From CAXBNB01 sp965267535 (GTDB taxonomy: Bacteria; Bacteroidota; Bacteroidia; Cytophagales; Cyclobacteriaceae), in NCBI GenBank assembly GCA_965267535.1, contig OZ254082.1:248001-312000 (forward strand): a stretch of DNA of 64,000 nt, written 5' to 3'. This document shows positions 15,016-23,532 of this stretch, one piece after another (the stretch's first letter is position 1; each line of letters opens with the position of its first letter). The translations under genes were made by a program, and so were the position numbers. The notes beneath the pieces were generated by a model. The model ran no database searches, was not told the DNA's origin, and saw only the letters and a program-made list of their open reading frames with translations.

Positions 15016-17136
15016 CTATTTGAGAGTTTGATAGGCAATAAATGCACATACATAAGCCAGACCAGACATATATACCAACTGTAGAATCGGCCATTTCCAG
15101 CTTTTGGTTTCCCGGTATACTACAGCCAGAGTACTCATACATTGCATGGCAAAAGCATAAAAGATAAGCAAGGAAACTCCGAGCGCCAGACTATACATGG
15201 GTTTTCCGGTTTCGGGGTGTTTCTCTGCCCTGAGTTTGTCTTTTATGGTTGCCTCATCTTCTTCGTCGGCACCCACACTGTATATGGTGGCAATCGTTCC
15301 CACAAATACTTCACGTGCTGCAAAAGACGTAATCAGAGCTATACCTATTTTCCAATCGTAACCAAGAGGTTTTATGACAGGCTCTATCGATTTGCCTAAT
15401 ATACCGGCATAGGAGTGTTCCAGTTTATGCGCCGATAGTTTGTAATCAAATTCTTCCTCTGCTATGTTGTTTGCCTGCATGTGCTCCCGAACGATTTGTT
15501 CAGCATTGTTGAATTTTTCTCCCGGGCCATAAGAGGCCAGCACCCACAAGATAATAGATATGGCCAGAATGATTTTTCCGGCTTCCAGCACAAATGTCTT
15601 GCTTTTGCCAAAGATGGTCAGACCTACGTTTTTCCATCTGGGCCAGCGGTACGAAGGTAACTCCATGATAAAGTACCCCCTCTCTTTGGTCTTAAGGATG
15701 TATTTCATGGCTAGCGCTGATAGTATGGCTGCCACAAATCCAAGTAAATAAAGTCCCATGAGCACCAGCCCCTGCAGATTGAATATACCCATAACGGTGG
15801 TGCTGGGCACTACCAAAGCGATAAGAATGGCATACACCGGCAAGCGTGCTGAGCAGCTCATTAGGGGTGTGACAAATATGGTAATAAGCCTGTCTTTCCA
15901 GCTTTCGATGTTTCGAGTGGCCATAACTGCCGGAATAGCACATGCTACGCCGGAAATCAGAGGAACGACACTTTTGCCATTAAGACCAAATTTCCGCATG
16001 ATTTTGTCCATGAGAAAAACCACCCTGGCCATATAGCCGGACTCTTCCAGTATGGCTATAAAGCAGAAAAGAAGGGCAATCTGTGGGATAAAAATAACCA
16101 CACCACCCAGGCCGGGAATGATCCCTTCCGTAATGAGGTCAGTGAGGGCTCCTTCTGGTAAATACTGACTAGCCCAGTGGCTTAATCGGGCAAAACCATA
16201 GTCGATCATGTCCATAAAAGGCTCAGCCCACTTGAAAATGGATTGAAAGAGAATAAACAATACAGCAAAAAAGATAAGGTATCCGTACACCTTGTGGGTC
16301 AGGATTTTGTCGAGTTGAGTCGAGCGGTTTTCTTTTTCGGCCTCTCCATTCTCTACCGTTACGTGCTTTAGCCGCTCCCTTATCTGCTGATAGCGTTGTA
16401 CTGTTTCATTGGTTTGAAACTTACGATCGCAGAAGTTGTATTTGACTTTAGCGTCGGCGATGTATTTTTTTTCCTCATTGGATAAAAACGGCTTGCTGTA
16501 TGTCTGCTGAGCATATTGATACGCTATATAGTCGTTTGGTAGATCAAATTTTTCTTTGATTACAGGTATGATCTCCGGCGATAAGCTGTGAGGATCGAAG
16601 AAAGGGGTCGGGCAGGGTTGTATTTCCTCTACCAAAGCTTTCTTTAGCTTTTCTATGCCTAGTCCCTTTCGGGCATTGATAGGCACTACACGTGTATCAA
16701 ATGCCTTGGCCAGAGCTGCAGTGCTTATGCTTTTCTGTTCTTTTTTGGCCAATTCAACCATATTCAGAGCCAGAATTACCGGAATACCCAGGTCGCGCAC
16801 TTCGGTAAAAAGCAGGAGGTTTCTTTCCAGACTGGTAGCATCTACTATCACTACGATGATGTCGGGGTAGTCTTTTCCCGAGCTATCACTGAGCACATCG
16901 AAAACCACCCGTTCGTCCATAGAGCGGGGGTATATGCTATAAGTGCCGGGAAGGTCCAGTACAGTGGCGGTGTTTCCGTTTGGCAGGGTAAACGTGCCCG
17001 ACTTCTTGTCCATGGTTACCCCGGGAAAGTTGCCCACCTTTTGGTTAAGGCCTGTTAACTGATTGAAAAGAGATGTTTTTCCGGCATTAGGATTGCCAAC
17101 TAGGGCTATTTTTAAGCCATTTTGCTCACTTATCAT
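15016..17136 (-). CDS. feoB: ferrous iron transport protein B
   Basis: A 706-residue inner-membrane Fe(II) transporter. The N-terminal G domain shows G1 GNPNAGKTSLFN at 15-26, G2/G3 (GNFPGVTMDKK and DLPGTYSI) and G4 NMVE; it regulates the pore by GTP hydrolysis. Two Gate domains with multiple membrane segments follow, including the PLISGVACAIPAVMATR and TPLMSCSARLPVY blocks whose cysteines line the iron path. Length is typical. It lies 19 bases downstream of feoA on the same strand, forming a feoAB operon. No Fur-type site was identified upstream. Confidence 0.97.
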   Translation of the reverse strand: MISEQNGLKIALVGNPNAGKTSLFNQLTGLNQKVGNFPGVTMDKKSGTFTLPNGNTATVLDLPGTYSIYPRSMDERVVFDVLSDSSGKDYPDIIVVIVDATSLERNLLLFTEVRDLGIPVILALNMVELAKKEQKSISTAALAKAFDTRVVPINARKGLGIEKLKKALVEEIQPCPTPFFDPHSLSPEIIPVIKEKFDLPNDYIAYQYAQQTYSKPFLSNEEKKYIADAKVKYNFCDRKFQTNETVQRYQQIRERLKHVTVENGEAEKENRSTQLDKILTHKVYGYLIFFAVLFILFQSIFKWAEPFMDMIDYGFARLSHWASQYLPEGALTDLITEGIIPGLGGVVIFIPQIALLFCFIAILEESGYMARVVFLMDKIMRKFGLNGKSVVPLISGVACAIPAVMATRNIESWKDRLITIFVTPLMSCSARLPVYAILIALVVPSTTVMGIFNLQGLVLMGLYLLGFVAAILSALAMKYILKTKERGYFIMELPSYRWPRWKNVGLTIFGKSKTFVLEAGKIILAISIILWVLASYGPGEKFNNAEQIVREHMQANNIAEEEFDYKLSAHKLEHSYAGILGKSIEPVIKPLGYDWKIGIALITSFAAREVFVGTIATIYSVGADEEDEATIKDKLRAEKHPETGKPMYSLALGVSLLIFYAFAMQCMSTLAVVYRETKSWKWPILQLVYMSGLAYVCAFIAYQTLK

Positions 17137-17155
17137 TGCTTGCGGTTTAGAAATT

Positions 17156-17374
17156 TTAAGAAAGTGAGATGGTTTTGGCTTCTTCCAGCCTTAGCGACAA
17201 GCTGTAGCCCGATACTTTTATGCATATAGGGTCTCCGAGGGGAGCGGCAAATTTCATTTCTACCTCAGTGCCCGGCAGTACGCCCATTTCCAATAATTTT
17301 AATGACAAGTATTCGTCGTTAAAGCCTTTCACCACACCGGTTTGTCCGGGTTTCAACTCTGCCACTGAAGCCAT
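17156..17374 (-). CDS. feoA: ferrous iron transport protein A
   Basis: A 72-residue SH3-like cytoplasmic protein with the FeoA pattern LKPGQTGVVKGF ... LLEMGVLPGTEVE ... DPICIKVSGYSLSLRLEEA. FeoA binds FeoB and is needed for Fe(II) uptake. It is the first gene of the leftward feoAB operon. Its promoter must lie in the 290-base gap shared with the divergent nqrA. Confidence 0.95.
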   Translation of the reverse strand: MASVAELKPGQTGVVKGFNDEYLSLKLLEMGVLPGTEVEMKFAAPLGDPICIKVSGYSLSLRLEEAKTISLS

Positions 17375-17621
17375 ATATGTCAGTTATTTAGATTTATTAT
17401 AAATAAGTCGTAAAACTAGGTTTTTTAATCATATAGTGCAAAAAAACAACCTCATATCAGTGCCAACTTCCCTCTTATCTATCTCCTCCTGCTGTCTCAA
17501 AAAATGAAAAAGTTTTTCAGGAAAAGAATTTAAGCAAATTGTATTAATAGGTGTAGCCATGCCAGCCTTTTGTTATAATTGCGATTATTATCCAGAAAAG
17601 CTGAAAAGAATAAAATTTTAT

Positions 17622-17629
17622 TACTTTTG
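17622..17629 (+). promoter_or_regulatory. candidate -7 promoter element for nqrABCDE
   Basis: TACTTTTG fits the TAnnTTTG -7 box of Bacteroidota promoters and lies 36 bases before the nqrA ATG. No convincing TTTG -33 box is seen at the right distance. The remainder of 17375-17621 is AT-rich and holds no recognised gene or strong hairpin. Confidence 0.35.
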
Positions 17630-17664
17630 CGGTGCTTTAAAAATAAATACTTGTTGCTTTAAAA

Positions 17665-19023
17665 ATGTCTGAAACGATAAAGCTAAAAAAGGGATTTGAT
17701 ATAAATCTCGCGGGAAAAGCTGAAAAGAAAATAGCAGACCTGCCCCTTCCAGAAACTTTTGCCATAAAGCCTACGGACTTTGTTGGTATTGTGCAAACCA
17801 AGTTGAACGTAAAAGAAGGTGAAACTGTGAAAGCAGGGTCGCCGATCATGTACGACAAGGCTAACCCTGACATCCTCTACACATCGCCGGTAAGTGGTGA
17901 AGTAGCTGAGATAGTGCGTGGTGCTAAAAGAAAGATACTGGAAATCAGAATTCTGGCTGACAAAGAAATCAGCTATGAAGAGTTCAAGTCTTACAGTGAG
18001 CAGGAGCTGGCAGGCATCAGTAAGGATGAGGCTACCGCGCAAATGACCAAGTCTGGTGTGTGGGCCAACATTATACAACGCCCCTTTGGGGTAGTAGCTG
18101 ACCCGTCTGATACTCCAAAGGCTATCTTTGTATCTGCTTTTGATACGCATCCTTTGGCACCTGACATGGGCTTTATCCTTTCCGGACAAGAAAAATATTT
18201 TCAGGCAGGTGTTGATGTGTTGGCCAAATATGCCAATGTACATGTAAACATCAATGGCAAAGGAGAGAATGATCCGATGTTTACCAATGTGAAAAACGCT
18301 ACGGTAAACACTTTTAGTGGTCCTCACCCGGCTGGTAACGTGGGAGTGCAGATACACCACCTCAACCCTATAAACAAAGGAGAAGTAGCCTGGACAGTAC
18401 ATCCTTATGGTGTAGCGCAGATTGGCAAGGTGTTTTTAGAAGGAAAATACGACGCTTCTAAAGTAGTAGCTGTGACAGGTTCTGAAGTAAAAACACCACA
18501 GTACTATAAAACAATAAGTGGAGCCTGTATAGACAAACTGGCGGCCAGTGAAGTAAAGGAAGGCAATGTGCGTTTTATATCCGGCAATGTACTTACCGGA
18601 GAGCAAATTACTTCGAAAGGTTACCTTGGGTTTTACCACAACCAACTCACCGTGATACCCGAAGGGGATTATTACGAAATGTTTGGCTGGATACTGCCTA
18701 CTACCAAAAAACTAAGTTTCCACAGAGCATTTGGTTTGCTTTCGTTCCTCAACCCCAACAAGGAGTATGTGATAGACACAAACACCAGAGGGCAGGAAAG
18801 AGCATTTGTACAAACAGGTACATTTGAGAAAGTAACACCTATGGACATACTTCCCACATACCTGCTCAAAGCAATCATGGCGGAAGATTATGACGAAATG
18901 GAAGGTTTGGGAATTTACGAGGTGATAGAAGAAGACCTGGCACTCTGCGAATTTGTAGACGTGTCGAAGCACGATGTGCAAGCCATATTGAGAGAAGGAT
19001 TGACCTTAATTAAGAATAGCTAA
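17665..19023 (+). CDS. nqrA: Na+-translocating NADH:quinone reductase subunit A
   Basis: A 452-residue NqrA, the peripheral ubiquinone-interacting subunit of the Na+-pumping NADH:quinone oxidoreductase. Recognisable blocks are the lipoyl-like N-terminal domain (GFDINLAGKAEKK; SPIMYDKANPDILYTSPVSG), RPFGVVADPSDTPKAIF, and FSGPHPAGNVGVQIHHLNPI. Length matches the family (about 450). It starts a tight operon: nqrB begins 8 bases later. The complex links NADH oxidation to a sodium gradient at the cytoplasmic membrane. Confidence 0.97.
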   Translation: MSETIKLKKGFDINLAGKAEKKIADLPLPETFAIKPTDFVGIVQTKLNVKEGETVKAGSPIMYDKANPDILYTSPVSGEVAEIVRGAKRKILEIRILADKEISYEEFKSYSEQELAGISKDEATAQMTKSGVWANIIQRPFGVVADPSDTPKAIFVSAFDTHPLAPDMGFILSGQEKYFQAGVDVLAKYANVHVNINGKGENDPMFTNVKNATVNTFSGPHPAGNVGVQIHHLNPINKGEVAWTVHPYGVAQIGKVFLEGKYDASKVVAVTGSEVKTPQYYKTISGACIDKLAASEVKEGNVRFISGNVLTGEQITSKGYLGFYHNQLTVIPEGDYYEMFGWILPTTKKLSFHRAFGLLSFLNPNKEYVIDTNTRGQERAFVQTGTFEKVTPMDILPTYLLKAIMAEDYDEMEGLGIYEVIEEDLALCEFVDVSKHDVQAILREGLTLIKNS

Positions 19024-19031
19024 TATTTATA

Positions 19032-20231
19032 ATGAAGTTTGTAAGAAACGCTTTAGATAAAGTAAAGCCACATTTTGAAAAAGGGGGCAAGTGGGAGAAA
19101 TTCTACTATATATACGAAGCACACGAAACCCTGCTTTTTGCACCTAACTCTACCACCAAATCTAAAGGGGTACAGGTAAGGGATGCAGTAGATATGAAAA
19201 GGATGATGATGACAGTGATCATCTCCATGATTCCTTGTTTGCTCTTCGGTATCTGGAATGCCGGACACCAGCACTATCTGGCTATAGGTCAGGCAGCTGA
19301 TCTGGTCAGCGAAATTTTGGTAGGAGCTACTTTGGTATTGCCTATAGTAGTTGTGTCTTACGGCGTGGGTCTGAGTATAGAATTTACCTTTGCTACGATT
19401 AGAAGGCACGAAATAAACGAAGGCTTTTTGGTGACGGGAATGCTTATTCCCCTGGTAGTGCCCGCTACTATACCCTTGTGGCAGGTAGCTTTGGCTACTG
19501 CATTTGCAGTGATTATCGGAAAAGAAGTATTTGGAGGTACAGGAATGAACATCCTGAACGTAGCACTTACAGCACGTGCCTTCTTGTACTTTGCATACCC
19601 TTCGCAAATATCTGGCGATGTTTGGTCTTATGTAGGAGACAATACTCCTGTTGATGGTTTTTCAGGAGCTACACCTCTGGCACTTGGTGCAGAGTCGCTT
19701 GCCAATGGCAACAATCTGGTGAGCTCGCTAAATAGCTTTGGACAAGGCTGGGCCGATGGCATGTATAGTTTTACCAACATGTTTATGGGTATTATGCCCG
19801 GTAGTATTGGAGAAACATCCACGCTCATGTGTTTGATCGGAGCAGCCATCCTTATCCTCACGGGTGTAGGAAGCTGGAAAGTGATCGTGAGTGTATTTCT
19901 GGGCGCATTTGTGATGGGCTCTTTTGTCAACATGCTGGGAGGCAATCCTTACATGGAGCTTCCTGCCCACTATCACCTGGTGATTGGTGGTTTGGCTTTC
20001 GGTGCAGTATTTATGGCAAGTGATCCTGTAACTGCCGCACAAACCGAAACCGGAAAATGGATTTATGGATTCTTAATCGGTGTGCTTACCATCATTATCA
20101 GGGTATTTAACCCGGCATATCCCGAAGGTATCATGCTTGCAATTTTATTAATGAACGTATTTGCTCCACTGATCGATTACTTCGTAGTGAGCGCTAACAA
20201 GAAAAGGAGGTTGAAACGTGCAACGGTCTAA
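19032..20231 (+). CDS. nqrB: Na+-translocating NADH:quinone reductase subunit B
   Basis: A 399-residue integral membrane subunit with about ten hydrophobic segments. The covalent FMN attachment motif SGAT is seen in DGFSGATPLALG, in the middle third of the protein, where the Thr carries the flavin. GKEVFGGTGMNILNVALTAR and GGLAFGAVFMASDPVTA are strong family blocks. Its last 14 bases overlap nqrC, and an AAGGAGG (20204-20210) inside its final codons serves the nqrC start. Confidence 0.97.
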   Translation: MKFVRNALDKVKPHFEKGGKWEKFYYIYEAHETLLFAPNSTTKSKGVQVRDAVDMKRMMMTVIISMIPCLLFGIWNAGHQHYLAIGQAADLVSEILVGATLVLPIVVVSYGVGLSIEFTFATIRRHEINEGFLVTGMLIPLVVPATIPLWQVALATAFAVIIGKEVFGGTGMNILNVALTARAFLYFAYPSQISGDVWSYVGDNTPVDGFSGATPLALGAESLANGNNLVSSLNSFGQGWADGMYSFTNMFMGIMPGSIGETSTLMCLIGAAILILTGVGSWKVIVSVFLGAFVMGSFVNMLGGNPYMELPAHYHLVIGGLAFGAVFMASDPVTAAQTETGKWIYGFLIGVLTIIIRVFNPAYPEGIMLAILLMNVFAPLIDYFVVSANKKRRLKRATV

Positions 20232-20991
20232 TACTTATATCATCGTATTTTCAGCGGTACTTACCATCATACTGGGACTGCTGCTGTCGGGAACTTCTGT
20301 AGTGCTGAAGCCTCTGCAGAACAAGCAAATTGATCTGGACAACAAAAAGAAGATTTTAGGAGCTGTGATGGATATTTCTTCTATCAAAGACCCTAACGAA
20401 ATTCTGGCGTTGTACGACAAACGATTTACCTCTATAGTGATAGACATCAATGGAAATCCTGTAGAGAAAGACAAGAAGGGAAATCCTGTAGTAGCAGAAA
20501 AGGTAAATATTCAGAAAAACTATAAGCTACCTAAGGATGAGCGTTTGTATCCCGTATTTCAGTTTATGAACGAAAATGATCCTTCTAAAGTAGAGGCTTA
20601 CATCTTCCCTATGTGGGGAGCCGGTCTTTGGGATTGGATTTCAGGCTTTGTGGCTGTAGAAAGTGACCTCAACACCATAAAAGGTGTAGCTTTTGACCAC
20701 AAAACAGAAACCCCTGGCCTGGGAGCTAGAATAACTTCTGAGGAAGTTAAAAGTCGCTACATTGGCAAGAAGATCTTTGATAACTCTGGCGAGCTGGTAG
20801 CTGTATCTATGATTAAAGGAGAAAAAGGAGAGCCTTTGGATCCTCACCATATCGATGGTCTGTCCGGAGCAACGCTTACCGGCAAGGGAGTAAACAACAT
20901 GATGTTGCATTACCTGAAGTGCTACGAGACTTTCATCGATCAGAAAAGAAAAGGAAATGGTGCGCTTTCTATGATGGTGCAAAGCAAATAA
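20218..20991 (+). CDS. nqrC: Na+-translocating NADH:quinone reductase subunit C
   Basis: A 257-residue subunit with one N-terminal membrane helix (about 8-28) and a periplasmic flavin domain. The FMN attachment motif SGATLTGKG places the flavinylated Thr at about residue 219. The start codon is GTG at 20218, overlapping nqrB by 14 bases, and the start MQRSNTYI fits the family. A near-perfect Shine-Dalgarno AAGGAGG lies 7 bases upstream; this is unusual in Bacteroidota, which rarely use such sites, and probably supports translation of the overlapping GTG-started gene. Confidence 0.96.
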   Translation: MQRSNTYIIVFSAVLTIILGLLLSGTSVVLKPLQNKQIDLDNKKKILGAVMDISSIKDPNEILALYDKRFTSIVIDINGNPVEKDKKGNPVVAEKVNIQKNYKLPKDERLYPVFQFMNENDPSKVEAYIFPMWGAGLWDWISGFVAVESDLNTIKGVAFDHKTETPGLGARITSEEVKSRYIGKKIFDNSGELVAVSMIKGEKGEPLDPHHIDGLSGATLTGKGVNNMMLHYLKCYETFIDQKRKGNGALSMMVQSK

Positions 20992-21043
20992 TTAGAAACA
21001 ATTACGCTGGAAACAGCTTATTGAACGATAAAATATACAACAC

Positions 21044-21712
21044 ATGAGTACTGAAACTCTAGAAAAACCAGTGGCTAAGGAACCCGCAGAGCCATTGTTG
21101 TCGAAAAGAAGAAAGAAGTTTATCACTGACCCTCTAAATGAGGATAACCCTATCACCATTCAGGTATTGGGTATATGCTCGGCACTTGCAATTACTATCA
21201 AGATGGAACCTACTTTGGTAATGTCCATCGCTGTGGTTTTTGTAATTGTATTTGCTAACCTAATCATCTCTTTGATTAGAGATTTGATACCCAGTAGGGT
21301 TCGTATTATTGTGCAGTTGGCCATCGTTGCTACACTCGTTACATTGGTAAGTGAAGTGCTAAAGGCGTATATGTTTGACATGTATAAAGTACTCGGGGCT
21401 TTTGTTGGGCTTATCATTACCAACTGTATTGTGATGGGTAGGCTTGAGGCATTTGCCATGGGTAACAAACCTTATGATTCTATATTGGATGGCCTGGGCA
21501 GTGGCTTTGGCTATGCATGGATTATCCTTACAGTAGCTTTCTTTAGAGAGTTGTTTGGTTCAGGTTCTATCTTCGACTTCAAGGTGTTTGAGGCCATCGG
21601 ATGGACAAGTTATCAGACAAATGGCCTGATGGTAGATTCTATTGGAGCATTTATGGTATTGGGTATACTTATCTGGATACAGCGCACAAAAACCGGTTAC
21701 GTAGAACATTAA
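21044..21712 (+). CDS. nqrD: Na+-translocating NADH:quinone reductase subunit D
   Basis: A 222-residue membrane subunit with about six hydrophobic segments, homologous to NqrE and RnfA/E. Family blocks are NPITIQVLGICSALAIT, the LIITNCIVMGRLEAFAMGN Cys-containing block, and GLGSGFGYAWIL. NqrD and NqrE together bind an iron-sulfur site within the membrane. Compared with short homologues it has an N-terminal extension of about 30 polar residues. Confidence 0.96.
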   Translation: MSTETLEKPVAKEPAEPLLSKRRKKFITDPLNEDNPITIQVLGICSALAITIKMEPTLVMSIAVVFVIVFANLIISLIRDLIPSRVRIIVQLAIVATLVTLVSEVLKAYMFDMYKVLGAFVGLIITNCIVMGRLEAFAMGNKPYDSILDGLGSGFGYAWIILTVAFFRELFGSGSIFDFKVFEAIGWTSYQTNGLMVDSIGAFMVLGILIWIQRTKTGYVEH

Positions 21713-21755
21713 ATCAACTGATAATAGCTGTTTAGCTTATTGACAAAATAATATT

Positions 21756-22367
21756 ATGGAAGCATTTAATATATTTATAAAAAGCGCCTTTATCGACAAT
21801 ATGGTGTTTGCCTACTTCCTGGGTATGTGTTCTTTTTTGGCTGTTTCCAAAAAAGTGTCGACCGCCTTTGGATTAGGAGGTGCTGTTATCTTCGTATTGG
21901 GTATTACTGTGCCTATCAACTGGCTATTGCAGGAGTATGTACTCAAAGAAGGTGCTTTGGCATGGCTGGGGGCGAGTTTTGAAACTGTAGACCTTAGCTT
22001 TTTGACCTTTATCATGTTTATTGCTGTAATCGCGTCTATGGTGCAGTTGGTAGAGATGATCATCGAAAAAGCATCTCCCGCACTTTACGGATCGTTAGGT
22101 ATTTTCCTACCCCTTATTGCTGTAAACTGTGCCATACTAGGAGCTTCACTTTTCATGATCCAGCGTGACTATACGATCGTAGAAGCTACAGCTTATGGAT
22201 TAGGATCAGGGTTGGGTTGGTTTTTGGCTATAGTAGCTTTGGCTGCCATTCGCGAAAAGCTAAAATACTCTAATGTGCCTGGAGGCCTTAGGGGGCTTGG
22301 GATCACCATGCTTCTTACAGGATTGATGGGGATTGCCTTCAAATCATTTATTGGAATAGCCCTTTAA
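21756..22367 (+). CDS. nqrE: Na+-translocating NADH:quinone reductase subunit E
   Basis: A 203-residue membrane subunit with about six hydrophobic segments and family blocks SAFIDNMVFAYFLGMCSFLA, PLIAVNCAILGASLFM (with the conserved Cys) and YGLGSGLGWFLAI. It pairs with NqrD. The normal next gene, nqrF (the FAD and 2Fe-2S NADH-oxidising subunit), does not follow; a terminator stands 26 bases after the stop. Confidence 0.97.
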   Translation: MEAFNIFIKSAFIDNMVFAYFLGMCSFLAVSKKVSTAFGLGGAVIFVLGITVPINWLLQEYVLKEGALAWLGASFETVDLSFLTFIMFIAVIASMVQLVEMIIEKASPALYGSLGIFLPLIAVNCAILGASLFMIQRDYTIVEATAYGLGSGLGWFLAIVALAAIREKLKYSNVPGGLRGLGITMLLTGLMGIAFKSFIGIAL

Positions 22368-22392
22368 GAAAGAAGGTCATAAAAGAATTTAA

Positions 22393-22416
22393 AACCCGCA
22401 TCTTGCGGGTTTTTTT
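22393..22416 (+). terminator. intrinsic terminator after nqrE
   Basis: AACCCGCA-TCT-TGCGGGTT hairpin followed by a run of T. It ends the nqr transcript and shows that the operon stops with nqrE. Confidence 0.9.
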
Positions 22417-22486
22417 GTGCAGTACTAGGATTCGCTTCACATTAGCATTATTTTGGGATATTATTCACCAAAACCAGTTATTACTT

Positions 22487-22912
22487 ATGAGAGCTTTTCT
22501 TAGTTTATCTTTTATTACCCTATTGTTATGCCTTGTGAGTTGTGGAAGCGAAGAAGAAGAATTTTTAACACCACTAGTCGGTACCTGGGAGTCATCGACC
22601 GTTACTGCCGCTAATTGTACAGACCCTGATGAAAATGGAACCACTACATGCTCTAATACTTATTGTCTCAAGGTAACGATTAATTCAGATGGCACCTACA
22701 CATTGAACAACAACCTCGATGACCCACCAACCACCGAATCTGGAAAGATCACCGCAACTTCTTCTACAATTTTATTGTGTGAGTCCGGAAATTCCAACTG
22801 TGGTGATGCAGATACAAACTCATATAGTCTTAGTGGTGGTAAATTGTCTGTGACTTTTACTGACGATGATTCACCTGGTTGCAACTTTACTGCCACATTT
22901 GATAAAAAGTAA
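22487..22912 (+). CDS. small secreted lipoprotein, lipocalin-like
   Basis: A 141-residue lipoprotein. The start at 22487 is chosen because it gives a clean signal peptide with lipobox LVSC (Cys19) and because an upstream in-frame ATG at 22403 lies inside the nqr terminator. After the lipobox comes an acidic EEEE stretch, then LVGTWES, the usual first strand of lipocalin-like domains in this phylum, and INSDGTYTLNN. Six further cysteines (for example NCTDP, TCSNTYC, CESGNSNC) suggest disulfides after export. Function unknown. It stands alone between two terminators. Confidence 0.75.
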   Translation: MRAFLSLSFITLLLCLVSCGSEEEEFLTPLVGTWESSTVTAANCTDPDENGTTTCSNTYCLKVTINSDGTYTLNNNLDDPPTTESGKITATSSTILLCESGNSNCGDADTNSYSLSGGKLSVTFTDDDSPGCNFTATFDKK

Positions 22913-23016
22913 GCACCAGTAAAAACTACGTTGATTGAGGTTTGCCTTAATGTGCTCACTTAGACTAATTCTTTATTGGTATCGCCTTATAAGGATTATA
23001 ATAAAGATATAACAAA

Positions 23017-23046
23017 GACCCGCTTCTATTTAGGAGCGGGTTTTTT
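23017..23046 (+). terminator. intrinsic terminator after the lipoprotein gene
   Basis: ACCCGCT and AGCGGGT arms followed by TTTTTT, about 105 bases after the lipoprotein stop and before the blaI-like operon. Confidence 0.8.
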
Positions 23047-23063
23047 ATGCTTCAAACTTTTAT

Positions 23064-23079
23064 AACTAATAATTTAGTT
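23064..23079. promoter_or_regulatory. candidate BlaI-type operator, copy 1
   Basis: AACTAA-TAAT-TTAGTT is a perfect 6+4+6 palindrome, 76 bases before the blaI-like start. The same arms recur after the partner gene at 24940-24955. BlaI/MecI repressors bind short dyads in their own promoter, so autoregulation is the expected reading. Confidence 0.55.
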
Positions 23080-23154
23080 TTATATTTACTTACCTATTTA
23101 ATAATAACATTACTTTGTCTTGTTGGATTGAGTAATCTTTAAAACAACCAGATT

Positions 23155-23532
23155 ATGAAAGAATTAACCAAAGCTGAAGAGCAAATCATGAAAATCCTTT
23201 GGGAGATAAAAAAAGGATTTGTTCATGACATCATTGAAAAAATGCCTACTCCAAAACCCGCTTACAATACCGTATCTACCATAGTGAGAATACTGGTAAA
23301 GAAGGGATTTGTAGGCTATGAAGCAATGGGAAAAACCCACAAGTACCATCCGCTGGTAGATAAAGACAAGTACAGCAAGTTCTTTTTGTCCAATTTTTTG
23401 GGTGGGTACTTTGGAGGTTCCTTCCAAAACCTGGTTTCATTCTTTGCTAAAGAAAATGATATGGATGTAAATGAATTAGACGAACTGATGTCCAAAGTCA
23501 AGCAAAATTTAAACGAAGGTGATAATGATTAA
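23155..23532 (+). CDS. BlaI/MecI family transcriptional repressor
   Basis: A 125-residue winged-helix repressor. The family start LTKAEEQIMKILWEIKKGFV, the helix-turn-helix TPKPAYNTVSTIVRILVKKG and the wing VGYEAMGKTHKYHPLV are clear. The C-terminal part is the dimerisation/cleavage region. In the family, a partner membrane peptidase senses a signal and triggers inactivation of the repressor. The partner M56 gene overlaps its stop, so the two are translationally coupled. In Bacteroidota such pairs are mostly not linked to beta-lactam resistance; no beta-lactamase gene is nearby. Confidence 0.92.
   Translation: MKELTKAEEQIMKILWEIKKGFVHDIIEKMPTPKPAYNTVSTIVRILVKKGFVGYEAMGKTHKYHPLVDKDKYSKFFLSNFLGGYFGGSFQNLVSFFAKENDMDVNELDELMSKVKQNLNEGDND

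Noticed and set aside
22403..22486. A longer start for the small lipoprotein
   Set aside because: It would begin inside the nqr terminator hairpin and spoil the signal peptide; the ATG at 22487 gives a clean lipobox.
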